From Clostridiaceae bacterium (GTDB lineage: Bacteria > Bacillota > Clostridia > DUPQ01): a DNA stretch of 64,000 nt. The position numbers were made by a program, and so were the translations under genes. The DNA lies in NCBI GenBank assembly GCA_012838235.1, contig DUPQ01000014.1:64108-128107 (forward strand), in the 5' to 3' direction. The notes under the pieces are model-generated. The model saw nothing but the letters and a program-made list of their open reading frames with translations, ran no database searches and was not told the DNA's origin. Below are positions 45,963 through 53,854 of the stretch, in pieces; positions within the stretch are counted from its first letter, which is position 1, and every line of letters starts with the position of its first letter.

Positions 45963-48900
45963 ATTATCTCATTATCCTTCTTGGCTTCCACCTTTCGGTA
46001 TCGGTCCTTTTTACTGTCAAAACCGCACAACATGCCGTAGGGGCAGTATTTACATGCCGATACTTTTTTATCCATTAAAGGCTTAACTGCAAAATTTCCG
46101 TTGTTTATATTATCGGCTGATGTAACTATGGTGCTTTCTACACTTTGAAATATATTCTGCTGTAAATCGCTGTCCAGTACCTTACTTTTCTTTATCGTGT
46201 TGTTGTCTATAAGTTCGGATAAGCTACCCGACCGGTCATCAAAGGAATACCCCGGCAGCACCTTATTGATATCTTCAAAGGAGTTATCCTGACTGTTTTC
46301 CACCTTGGAATATTTATTCTCTATCGTCATGTAGTACATACCTGCCAATTGCGCTTTTACCGATTTATGGTAAGCATAAGCATATAGGGCAAGCTGTATG
46401 TCCAGCCCTTCTTTTATTCTGTACAAGGCGATATCGTTATCCGATGTTTTGTAATCTATTACTCTGAAGTACTCTTTATTCTCGCCTGTTGCAGTGTCAA
46501 TTCTGTCCACCTTACCGTTAATGCGTACATTAACATTGCCCGTTTTAAATACAAGAGGTTTGATTATGCCGTTTTCGTCAAACTTGGTCTCCAGATATTT
46601 CGGTCTCATTTTCTCGTTTTTCATAATATCCAAAGAAATTGTAATGGTATCCGCTGCTTGTTGAACCGCCCTCTTCTTTACATATTCCAATACCGAATCG
46701 CGCTTATAAATATTATTTGTCCTGCTTATCTTTTCCGCCGATTGCTCGCAGATTGCATATATTTCATCATATGTATAATCAATGTTATCATCACATATCA
46801 AGCTCATGGCATCAAACAGTATCGAGTGTTTTAACGAACCTAAATTGGCGGAAAAATATTCAAACACCGGCCGCTCATCAAATTTCAGCCCGTATGCCAT
46901 TAAAAAACTGTACGGACATGCTACATAGCGCTCCAACATGGTGGCGCTTAAGTTCATTGTGTCTCCGAAAAGCATACCGGACATTTCCGATTGAGTAATG
47001 TTTGCGGTGTCGGAAGGTACATACAGTAACTTTTCCAATCGGGTATCTTTACAAACATCCCCTAAAGAAGTATTACCGTTAAACAACATTGAAAAGGCCG
47101 TTTTGATATTATGTGCATACTCGTTTTCCGGTATATCCACTCTGGTTAAAACTTCAATATTGGGGAATATAGCGGAAACCTTTGCCAGCCAGACCGACAT
47201 ATTCTTGTCGCCACCCTCGGAATCATGCAGATGATAGGACAGATATATCTTTCTTGTAGGACTTTGCATAAGTTCATATATCTGATATTCCTCTTTGACG
47301 GCATTCTGTGACGGATCGGTTGATATCTCATAACCGTATTGCTTAATTCTTTCAATATCCGAATCATTGAATAAAGACTTGGAGTCGCTCAATCCGGGAA
47401 ACAGTCCTTCATTAACTCCTAAGACAATCATGGTATCGTAATCTTTTATATCGGCTCTTGCTACATTGGTCAGTATAACGCAATCTTTTGTGACGGGAGT
47501 AATGCCAACGGAAGTTTCCATAAACGCCGTCTTTAAGATATTCATATAGTATTCCACGGTTCTCTTTTCATCATCCGGCATAATAACCATTTGGTCTAAG
47601 ATGTCTATAAAAGAGTCATAGCACTGTTTTGCCTGCTCCGCTCCGTCACTTTCGGTATAGTTTTCTTCTACATCGGTCTTTTCATAAATACGCAAGTTTT
47701 CTATAAGGTTGTATAAATGGCGTGCAAATTCTTCCGGTCTACAGCCGTATCGGACTTTATTAAAAAAAGCGTCCAGAGAATCAACAATTTTCTCTCTTAA
47801 TCTGTTCATTCTGTCATCATAGGCATTGTTCTCGTAATCCCAGACATTGTGCCATGCTTTTTTAGCGGAAATACCCCATTTTATGATGTAGTTCTCCAAT
47901 TTAAGAGCATCCTCTTCATCAATTATCGAATAGAGGTTTTTTATAAATCTTGAAGTACTGTCTATGTCATAATCCCAGACGTAAATATCCAAGATGGAAA
48001 TAATGAACTTTATTAACGGGTTATCCGCAATGCTCTTTTTGGAGTTTATGTAGAAAGGAATATCGTATTGGTCGAAAACCGCTTTTATTATTCTTTCATA
48101 GGAAGAAACATCCGATACCACGCAAAGAATATCCTTGTATCTTATCCCTCTGTTCTCCACGGCATTCATTATCCTAATAGCCGCATATTCCGCTTCTTCG
48201 TATATATCATATGCCTTAAAAATCTCAATATCCTTTACTGCTCCTTTGCTTATTTCATTTCTTGAACGAAACAGATTGGAAAAAAGAAAGTCCAATGACT
48301 GAGATTGCACTGTTTCTTCGGTATATGTCTTATCCCGCTCCTCAATAAAAGTAGTTCTCTGTTGCTTTGCCTGTTCTTTCAGTTTGTCCATGGTGCATAA
48401 CGGTATGGTGAATATATCGCTGTCAGGACCGCTGATTCCGTAATCTATGCATAAAGAGATGTTTATTCTCTCGGCCTTATTCATAAGGCTTTTTATGACA
48501 TCAAACTCTTTTGCGGAAAAAAATGAAAACCTGTCAAACCAGATGATACTGTTGTCAAAGGTCGTTGTATTGTTAATATGCTCGCATAACATATCATAAG
48601 AATCCGTTTGGTCCGCTAATCCCATCTCCTTCATACTTCTCATGTAAAACTCATATATAGCGGCAATTTCGGCAAATTTTGTTTTTGTCGCATAGGAAAA
48701 ATCACCGTTCTCACTTATACGCAGTATATCCTCATAACTTATATTATTTGCTCTAAGCTCTTTTATGGTCTGCATTGCAAGAACGGAAAAACCGGGATAT
48801 TTTCTGGATTTTTGATAATAATCCAGGGACAGTTCTTCTTTATTCAGTAAAGAATAAAGTAACATGGTCTTTCCGGTATCGTTTACGGTATCGTTTCTTT

Positions 48901-49132
48901 CGATATACTCCAAATCAAACAGTCTTTGCGTCAGACGGCTGAAAGTCATCACTTCGGCTTTCATAAAGCCTCTGTCGGATGCAAGCGTCTCCTCATAGTA
49001 TGATGAAAACTGTTCCGGAACAACTACAATAAGGCGATATTTATGGTCTTTTTCTATCGCCTGATTGATTTCTTTTATAAATGCTTTTGTTAAAGCTTTT
49101 TTTTTCGGTCCGTATAATATTCGTAAACTCAT
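45956..49132 (-). CDS. addB: ATP-dependent helicase/nuclease subunit B
   Basis: Partner of AddA, 1058 residues, combining an inactivated-helicase N-terminal region with a C-terminal nuclease. The nuclease has VDRIDTATG...RVIDYKTSD and the four-Cys Fe-S staple: one Cys in YVACPYSFLMAYGL and C-x2-C-x5-C in CKYCPYGMLCGF. At the N-terminus, where AddB normally has a G-R-S-G-S-G-K-T type Walker A, this protein reads YGPKKKALTKAF (residues 6-17), so the P-loop is not recognisable. The ATG overlaps the psuG stop (ATGA). Confidence 0.93.
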   Translation of the reverse strand: MSLRILYGPKKKALTKAFIKEINQAIEKDHKYRLIVVVPEQFSSYYEETLASDRGFMKAEVMTFSRLTQRLFDLEYIERNDTVNDTGKTMLLYSLLNKEELSLDYYQKSRKYPGFSVLAMQTIKELRANNISYEDILRISENGDFSYATKTKFAEIAAIYEFYMRSMKEMGLADQTDSYDMLCEHINNTTTFDNSIIWFDRFSFFSAKEFDVIKSLMNKAERINISLCIDYGISGPDSDIFTIPLCTMDKLKEQAKQQRTTFIEERDKTYTEETVQSQSLDFLFSNLFRSRNEISKGAVKDIEIFKAYDIYEEAEYAAIRIMNAVENRGIRYKDILCVVSDVSSYERIIKAVFDQYDIPFYINSKKSIADNPLIKFIISILDIYVWDYDIDSTSRFIKNLYSIIDEEDALKLENYIIKWGISAKKAWHNVWDYENNAYDDRMNRLREKIVDSLDAFFNKVRYGCRPEEFARHLYNLIENLRIYEKTDVEENYTESDGAEQAKQCYDSFIDILDQMVIMPDDEKRTVEYYMNILKTAFMETSVGITPVTKDCVILTNVARADIKDYDTMIVLGVNEGLFPGLSDSKSLFNDSDIERIKQYGYEISTDPSQNAVKEEYQIYELMQSPTRKIYLSYHLHDSEGGDKNMSVWLAKVSAIFPNIEVLTRVDIPENEYAHNIKTAFSMLFNGNTSLGDVCKDTRLEKLLYVPSDTANITQSEMSGMLFGDTMNLSATMLERYVACPYSFLMAYGLKFDERPVFEYFSANLGSLKHSILFDAMSLICDDNIDYTYDEIYAICEQSAEKISRTNNIYKRDSVLEYVKKRAVQQAADTITISLDIMKNEKMRPKYLETKFDENGIIKPLVFKTGNVNVRINGKVDRIDTATGENKEYFRVIDYKTSDNDIALYRIKEGLDIQLALYAYAYHKSVKAQLAGMYYMTIENKYSKVENSQDNSFEDINKVLPGYSFDDRSGSLSELIDNNTIKKSKVLDSDLQQNIFQSVESTIVTSADNINNGNFAVKPLMDKKVSACKYCPYGMLCGFDSKKDRYRKVEAKKDNEIIW

Positions 49133-50037
49133 TTACACAGTTGATATGCTATCTTTGCCGCAACATTCGAGTTATTCAACACCAGCTTTATATTTGCATC
49201 CAGACTTTCACCCGCAGTCAGCTCTTTTATTTTATCTAAAAGGAACGGCGTTATCTTTTTACCTTTAATACCTCTCTTATCCGCTTCGGCTAAAGCCTCT
49301 TTAATAATATTATCGATATATTTCTTATCCATAGAATACTGTTTGGGTATGGGATTGGCTACAACCACCCCTCCTTGCAGTCCTAAGCCCCATTTAGCCC
49401 TTATTATATCTGCAGCATGTTCAGCATCGTTTACTACATAATCCACTCCGAAACCGCTGTCATCGGTATAGAAAGCGGGAAACTTATCGGTCTGATACCC
49501 TAAGACCGGTACACCCATAGTTTCCAGATATTCCAGTGTAAGTCCGATATCCAGAATACTTTTCACGCCCGCACATACAACGGCAACCGAAGTTTTGGCC
49601 AGTTCCTGAAGATCCGCGGATATGTCAAATGTATGAGACGCCTCTCTGTGTACTCCGCCTATTCCTCCTGTTGCAAAAACCTTTATACCTGCCAATGCGG
49701 CTATTATCATTGTCGCGGCCACGGTAGCGGCACCGTCCTGTTTCTGTGCCACAACAGCAGGTAAATCTCTTCTGGACATCTTTAATATGCCTTTTGCTTT
49801 TGCCAGATACTCAATCTCATCATGACTTAATCCCGCTTTAAGTCTGCCGTCAATAACCGCTATTGTAGCGGGAACGGCATTATTCTTACGTATAATGTCT
49901 TCACACATCAGAGCCGTTTCAACATTTTTCGGATATGGCATACCGTGACTTATTATTGTGGATTCCAACGCCACTACGGGTTGTCCTTCTTTTTTCGCTT
50001 TTTTCACTTCTTCGGAATAATCAATATAACTAATCAT
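49129..50037 (-). CDS. psuG: Pseudouridine-5'-phosphate glycosidase
   Basis: Splits pseudouridine 5'-phosphate reversibly to uracil and ribose 5-phosphate, in pseudouridine catabolism. 302 residues, normal length. Family blocks: VALESTIISHGMPYPKN, AVIDGRLKAGL, ATGGIGGVHR, and the C-terminal GVVVANPIPK. It overlaps psuK by 8 bases, the usual psuK-psuG pair (kinase then glycosidase), and addB by 4 bases. Confidence 0.95.
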   Translation of the reverse strand: MISYIDYSEEVKKAKKEGQPVVALESTIISHGMPYPKNVETALMCEDIIRKNNAVPATIAVIDGRLKAGLSHDEIEYLAKAKGILKMSRRDLPAVVAQKQDGAATVAATMIIAALAGIKVFATGGIGGVHREASHTFDISADLQELAKTSVAVVCAGVKSILDIGLTLEYLETMGVPVLGYQTDKFPAFYTDDSGFGVDYVVNDAEHAADIIRAKWGLGLQGGVVVANPIPKQYSMDKKYIDNIIKEALAEADKRGIKGKKITPFLLDKIKELTAGESLDANIKLVLNNSNVAAKIAYQLCK

Positions 50038-50953
50038 TTTTTCCCGTTTCCTTTAACATTTTTAATATTTTTCTCTCCGTTATATCCTTGCTTACCGCAC
50101 CGGGACTGGATAAAGTAATAAAGCTCATTATGCTTCCAAGCCTCATACAGTGCAAAGTATCATAACCTTTTTTAATTCCGTACGCCAATCCGGCTGCATA
50201 AGAATCGCCGGCACCGTTCACCGAAACAATTTTTTTTACATCAATTGCATCTACATGAACAACTTGATCATTCTCGTAGCCGGTACTGCCGTCTGCTCCT
50301 TCTGTTACAAAAATCCTGTTTTTATACTTTTTAGACATTCTCTTCCCGTTATCAACAGTATACTCCACGCCGTATAGAGCGGAAAACTCCTGCCTGTTAA
50401 GTTTAACGGTATGTATATCTGAAAGACACTTTTTCAGTTTAATAACCTTTGCGGAAGAAACCGCCTCGGCTATTATAATCTTATCTCTATATTTATCTGC
50501 AATGTATTCAATCATAGGCTTGGAAAGATTACAGTCAATAACAATACAAGTTGCATTGACAATAACCTCATTACACTTATCTATATGTGATAACGGCATA
50601 TTCATTATTGCGGATAAATCGCATACTGCGGCCACCATTTCACCTGTATGATCCTCCAATGAAAGATATGTACCGGTAGAATATTCCTTCGTTCCATAGG
50701 AATATTTAGTGGAAATACCCAATTTCGCACAGGAAGTCTTTAACATATCGGCCAGATGGTCATCAGAAAAGGTAGTTATGAACTCACAGGAAACACCCAA
50801 ACGAACCAGATTTTCACATATGTTCCGGGCAACCCCTCCGGAAGTTAATGTAACCTTCCCTATATTTGATTCATTCCTTACGACATCCTTAACGGCTTTT
50901 CCAGTAATATCGGCATTTATGCCTCCGATAATCACAATATATCCGTTTTCCAT
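50030..50953 (-). CDS. psuK: PfkB family kinase, probable pseudouridine kinase
   Basis: A 307-residue ribokinase-like enzyme (IIGGINADITGKAV at the start, GGVARNICENLVRLG, and the catalytic GAGDSYAAGLAYG near the C-terminus). Neighbouring psuG implies that it phosphorylates pseudouridine to pseudouridine 5'-phosphate. The ATG at 50953 has AAGGTGA upstream. A minus-strand extended -10 (TGATATTAT) lies about 20 bases before that, so this is the first gene of psuK-psuG-addB-addA. Confidence 0.9.
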   Translation of the reverse strand: MENGYIVIIGGINADITGKAVKDVVRNESNIGKVTLTSGGVARNICENLVRLGVSCEFITTFSDDHLADMLKTSCAKLGISTKYSYGTKEYSTGTYLSLEDHTGEMVAAVCDLSAIMNMPLSHIDKCNEVIVNATCIVIDCNLSKPMIEYIADKYRDKIIIAEAVSSAKVIKLKKCLSDIHTVKLNRQEFSALYGVEYTVDNGKRMSKKYKNRIFVTEGADGSTGYENDQVVHVDAIDVKKIVSVNGAGDSYAAGLAYGIKKGYDTLHCMRLGSIMSFITLSSPGAVSKDITERKILKMLKETGKND

Positions 50954-51013
50954 ATGTATCACCTTCCAATGATAATAATATCACATCATCGGGGCTGATA
51001 CTATCTTTTATAA

Positions 51014-51042
51014 TTGACAACAAGTTCGGTTTACGGTATATT
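51014..51042 (+). promoter_or_regulatory. Sigma-A promoter of tRNA-Thr
   Basis: TTGACA (51014-51019) and TATATT (51037-51042) with a 17-base spacer, about 20 bases before the tRNA. Confidence 0.8.
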
Positions 51043-51062
51043 TTGAAACGCAAAGTTCTTTT

Positions 51063-51138
51063 GCTGGTGTGGCTCAGCTGGCAGAGCAGCTGATTCGTAA
51101 TCAGCAGGTCGCCGGTTCAAATCCGGCCACCAGCTCCA
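51063..51138 (+). tRNA. tRNA-Thr (anticodon CGU)
   Basis: A 76-base tRNA with CCA encoded. Acceptor GCTGGTG/CACCAGC is perfect, the anticodon stem GCTGA/TCAGC encloses loop TTCGTAA (anticodon CGT), and the T-arm is GCCGGTTCAAATCCGGC. It reads ACG codons. Confidence 0.97.
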
Positions 51139-51140
51139 AA

Positions 51141-51170
51141 AATCCTCAGTTTATATGCTGAGGATTTTCT
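51141..51170. terminator. Bidirectional terminator between tRNA-Thr and yhbY
   Basis: AATCCTCAG (51141-51149) and CTGAGGATT (51158-51166) form a perfect 9-bp stem with TTTATATG as loop; T-runs flank both sides. Confidence 0.85.
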
Positions 51171-51239
51171 TTATACACGGCTCAATCAGAAACAGAACTA
51201 CAAAACCGATATGTAAAATTAATAAATATTTGTTTTTAC

Positions 51240-51533
51240 CTATAAATCCAGATTAATACGCTTCTTTTCTCTTGACTGCTTATACAATACGAACTTATTA
51301 CCTATTACCTGCACAACTTCGGCACCTATTGCCTCGGCTATATCGTTTGCAACCTGCAAAGGCTCATACTCACAGCTTTTCAGCACAGTTGTCTTTACAA
51401 GTTCACGAGCCTCTAAAGCCTCTTTATACATAATAAGAGTGTTTTCGCTTATTCCGTCTTTGCCCAGTTGTATAATCGGTTGTATTTTCTGTGCCAGTCC
51501 TTTTAAATATGCTCTCTGCTTACTTGTTATCAT
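51240..51533 (-). CDS. yhbY: YhbY family RNA-binding protein
   Basis: A 97-residue CRS1/YhbY (CRM) domain protein that binds pre-50S ribosomal particles. Typical blocks: SKQRAYLKGLAQKIQPIIQLGKDG, ELVKTTVLKSCEY, and VVQVIGNKFVLYKQS. It follows obg by 11 bases, a conserved order (rplU-rpmA-obg-yhbY) in Firmicutes. Confidence 0.92.
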   Translation of the reverse strand: MITSKQRAYLKGLAQKIQPIIQLGKDGISENTLIMYKEALEARELVKTTVLKSCEYEPLQVANDIAEAIGAEVVQVIGNKFVLYKQSREKKRINLDL

Positions 51534-51544
51534 ATATATACCTC

Positions 51545-52834
51545 TTATCTGAAATATTCGAATTCAAAATCATCTATTACCACTAAATCTTCTTCCTGTA
51601 TGCCCGCCTTTTCCAATTCTTCAATTACATTCTTTTCTCTTAATTGTCTTTGGAAATATCTCAAGGATTCGGTATTGTAAATATTGATGGAGTTTACAAG
51701 CTTGGTTGCCCAAGCGCCTTCTACATAGTATATGTTCCCTTCTTTACGAACGGTGAAACGCTCGTCTTCTGCATGTTCATATACCGCATATTCCTCCGCT
51801 TCCGGCATAATAACCGTATCGGGCAGTTTACTGAGTAATTCCGCACATCTTTTTACCAATATATCGGTTCCTTTATTTGTAGCGGCGGAAATCTTTAATA
51901 CTTCATAGCCTTTTTCTTTAATTGCGGCTTCAATTTCTTCCGCTCTCTTTATCTGTTCATCGGTTGTACATAAATCGGTCTTGTTCATCACACATATCTG
52001 ATGACGCTCATAGAGCCGCGGATTATACTTAGCCAGCTCATTGTTGATAGTATCAAAATCCTTTACCGCATCTCGCCCTTCAAGTTCCGATGCATCTATC
52101 ATATGAACCAATAATTTTGTTCTCTCGATATGTCGCAAAAATGCATGTCCCAAGCCTGCTCCTTCCGATGCTCCTTCAATTAAACCGGGAATATCGGCAA
52201 CAACAAACTGTGTTTCATCATTTAATCGCACTACTCCGAGATTGGGTACCAATGTGGTGAAATGATAATCGGCAATTTTGGGTTTTGCGGATGTTATAAC
52301 CGAGATTAAGGTGGATTTACCTACCGAAGGCATACCGATTATACCCACATCGGCTAAAAGCTTTAATTCCAGACGAAGGTTTTTCTCTTCCCCTTCCATG
52401 CCGGCTTCGGAAAACTCGGGAGCCTGTCTTGTAGGTGTGGCAAAACGTGTATTTCCCCTTCCCCCTCTTCCGCCTTCACATACTGTGAAAGACATCTGAT
52501 CTTTGTTTAAATCGCATATAAGCTTATTCCTGTCGGTATCGGTTATAAGGGTGCCTACGGGAACTCTTATGACGGTATTTTCTCCGGATTTTCCCGTCAT
52601 GTTTTTCCGCATTCCTTTTTCACCGTCTTTTGCGTAATACTTTCTGTTGTATTTTACATCCAGCAAGGTACGCACATTATTATCGGCAACAAAAACAATA
52701 TCGCCGCCTTTTCCGCCGTCTCCTCCGTCCGGTCCTCCTGCCGGTTCGTATTTTTCTCTTCTGAAAGTAGCGGCTCCGTTTCCGCCTTTACCTGCTTTTA
52801 CGTATATCGTTACTTCGTCAATAAACATAATCAA
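51545..52834 (-). CDS. obgE: GTPase Obg
   Basis: Essential ribosome-assembly GTPase. About 429 residues in three parts: glycine-rich N-terminal domain (KAGKGGNGAATFRREK, GGDGGKGGD), G domain with GMPSVGKSTL, DIPGLIEGA and NKTD, and the C-terminal OCT domain (about 340-420). Start: the frame begins TTG (52834) or ATG (52828). No free Shine-Dalgarno sequence exists; the only purine-rich element, GAGGCGG, is the 3' arm of the terminator directly upstream, 5 bases from the TTG or 11 from the ATG. See the separate finding. Confidence 0.93.
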   Translation of the reverse strand: MIMFIDEVTIYVKAGKGGNGAATFRREKYEPAGGPDGGDGGKGGDIVFVADNNVRTLLDVKYNRKYYAKDGEKGMRKNMTGKSGENTVIRVPVGTLITDTDRNKLICDLNKDQMSFTVCEGGRGGRGNTRFATPTRQAPEFSEAGMEGEEKNLRLELKLLADVGIIGMPSVGKSTLISVITSAKPKIADYHFTTLVPNLGVVRLNDETQFVVADIPGLIEGASEGAGLGHAFLRHIERTKLLVHMIDASELEGRDAVKDFDTINNELAKYNPRLYERHQICVMNKTDLCTTDEQIKRAEEIEAAIKEKGYEVLKISAATNKGTDILVKRCAELLSKLPDTVIMPEAEEYAVYEHAEDERFTVRKEGNIYYVEGAWATKLVNSINIYNTESLRYFQRQLREKNVIEELEKAGIQEEDLVVIDDFEFEYFR

Positions 52835-52858
52835 AAAAACCGCCTCGGTTGGAGGCGG
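52833..52858 (-). terminator. Strong intrinsic terminator between rpmA and obg
   Basis: In minus-strand RNA CCGCCUC pairs with GAGGCGG (plus strand 52840-52846 and 52852-52858) around a 5-base loop, then U7 (52833-52839). It closes the rplU-rpmA transcript 8 bases after the rpmA stop and lies immediately before the obg start. Confidence 0.85.
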
Positions 52859-52865
52859 GTGTTTT

Positions 52866-53123
52866 TTACTGGGCTACGACGATACTGACCTTTTTTCTGT
52901 CTCTTCCCATTCTTGAGAAACTGACAGTTCCGTTTGCTTTTGCATATAACGTATCATCTTTGCCGATTCCGACATTTTCACCGGGGTGAATCTTGGTTCC
53001 TCTTTGTCTTACAAGAATTGTTCCTGCAAGGACCGCTTGACCGTCACCTCTTTTAACGCCTAATCTTTTACTCTGACTGTCTCTTCCGTTCTTTGTACTT
53101 CCAACACCTTTCTTATGTGCCAA
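52866..53123 (-). CDS. rpmA: Ribosomal protein L27, UUG start, no N-terminal extension
   Basis: An 85-residue L27 ([21 protein letters not shown] start) whose flexible N-terminus reaches the peptidyl-transferase centre. The start codon is TTG at 53123 with GGAGGTG 7 bases upstream; an in-frame TGA three codons before it rules out any longer form. Most Firmicutes L27 proteins start with a short peptide removed by the protease Prp, encoded between rplU and rpmA; here there is neither extension nor prp gene (18 bases separate the two genes). Confidence 0.96.
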   Translation of the reverse strand: MAHKKGVGSTKNGRDSQSKRLGVKRGDGQAVLAGTILVRQRGTKIHPGENVGIGKDDTLYAKANGTVSFSRMGRDRKKVSIVVAQ

Positions 53124-53141
53124 TTTAATTCACCTCCGATC

Positions 53142-53450
53142 CTATAAAGAAATTTTAGTAATTTTTACTTTCGTGTAAGGTTGTCTGTGTCCCTGCATCT
53201 TTTTGTATCCCTTTTTGGCCTTATACTTAAACACAAGTATTTTCTTTGCCTTACCGGTCTTTTCCACTTCAGCAGTTACTGTTGCTTTTTCAACATAAGG
53301 TTTTCCCACCTTAAGTCCTTCATCTGTGGCCACTGCAAGAACCTTGTCAAACTTAACTTTTCCTTCTTCCGCCTCTATCTTCTCGATATAGAGTGTGTCG
53401 CCTTCGGATACCTTGTATTGTTTTCCTCCGGTTTCAATAATTGCGTACAT
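53142..53450 (-). CDS. rplU: Ribosomal protein L21
   Basis: A 102-residue 50S protein ([18 protein letters not shown], with the C-terminal [18 protein letters not shown]). The ATG at 53450 has AGGAGG 9 bases upstream; longer frames run into the leader. It precedes rpmA as usual and probably has an autoregulatory leader. Confidence 0.96.
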   Translation of the reverse strand: MYAIIETGGKQYKVSEGDTLYIEKIEAEEGKVKFDKVLAVATDEGLKVGKPYVEKATVTAEVEKTGKAKKILVFKYKAKKGYKKMQGHRQPYTKVKITKISL

Positions 53451-53530
53451 CCTTTGTTGCCTCCTAAGCAAAATCTCGCCTTGCCAAGGTAAGTAATTGC
53501 ATACTTTTAAAACCCCTCAAGTGCGGCTAC
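53451..53530 (-). promoter_or_regulatory. rplU 5' leader (L21-leader-like)
   Basis: About 80 bases between the predicted start point and the rplU ATG. It contains a short hairpin CCTTGGCAAGG (plus strand 53482-53492) followed by CGAGATTTTGCTTAGGAGG, the arrangement I associate with the ribosomal L21 leader of Firmicutes. The assignment is by memory and needs a covariance-model check. Confidence 0.5.
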
Positions 53531-53536
53531 CGACAG

Positions 53537-53565
53537 ATTCTATCATAAGGAGGTATGGGTGTCAA
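53537..53565 (-). promoter_or_regulatory. Sigma-A promoter of rplU
   Basis: -35 TTGACA (53560-53565) and -10 TAGAAT (53537-53542) on the minus strand, 17-base spacer. Confidence 0.8.
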
Positions 53566-53570
53566 TAACG

Positions 53571-53823
53571 AGTTTTTCCCGTGTTTTCGCCTTTTAAATA
53601 ACTTATATCTCGTTTTATTAAGGGAAGCATAAACGTCGCAACGCCTTCTGCTCCCCTTTGCTAACTGATTTTTCCGCTGTCCGCCAGCCACTGGCACATA
53701 CGTCCAGCAAGAATGCAAGTTTTAATGTTTCTTGCCAACATCCGGTACATTGTCCGGCAAATTCGGATTTTAGGTGTCAGTCCACCGCAACTTCACATTA
53801 AACAATATTCCCAAAAATGTCAA
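53571..53823 (-). ncRNA. Candidate structured RNA or long rplU leader, with its own promoter
   Basis: A gene-free, GC-rich stretch (hand count 33/60 G+C at 53641-53700). A minus-strand promoter precedes it: TTGACA (53818-53823), 17 bases, TAATGT (53795-53800). Predicted RNA hairpins, in minus-strand sense, are GGTG/CACC (53773-53786), TTGCC.../...GGCAA (53732-53760), GCCAG/CTGGC with a 3-base loop (53683-53695) and GGGGAGCA/TGCTTCCC (53622-53656). Two of these need G-U pairs that exist only in the minus-strand RNA. No terminator follows, so it may read through into rplU. I cannot match it to a known family. Confidence 0.5.
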
Positions 53824-53854
53824 GAAACAAATATATTTTTTACATTAACTTTAA

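Noticed and set aside
53124-53141. Prp protease gene between rplU and rpmA
   Set aside because: The gap is only 18 bases, containing just the rpmA ribosome binding site.
53527-53718. A 63-codon open frame on the minus strand upstream of rplU
   Set aside because: It runs through the predicted rplU promoter and the hairpins of the candidate RNA, has a highly basic, low-quality composition and no clear ribosome binding site. Treated as non-coding.
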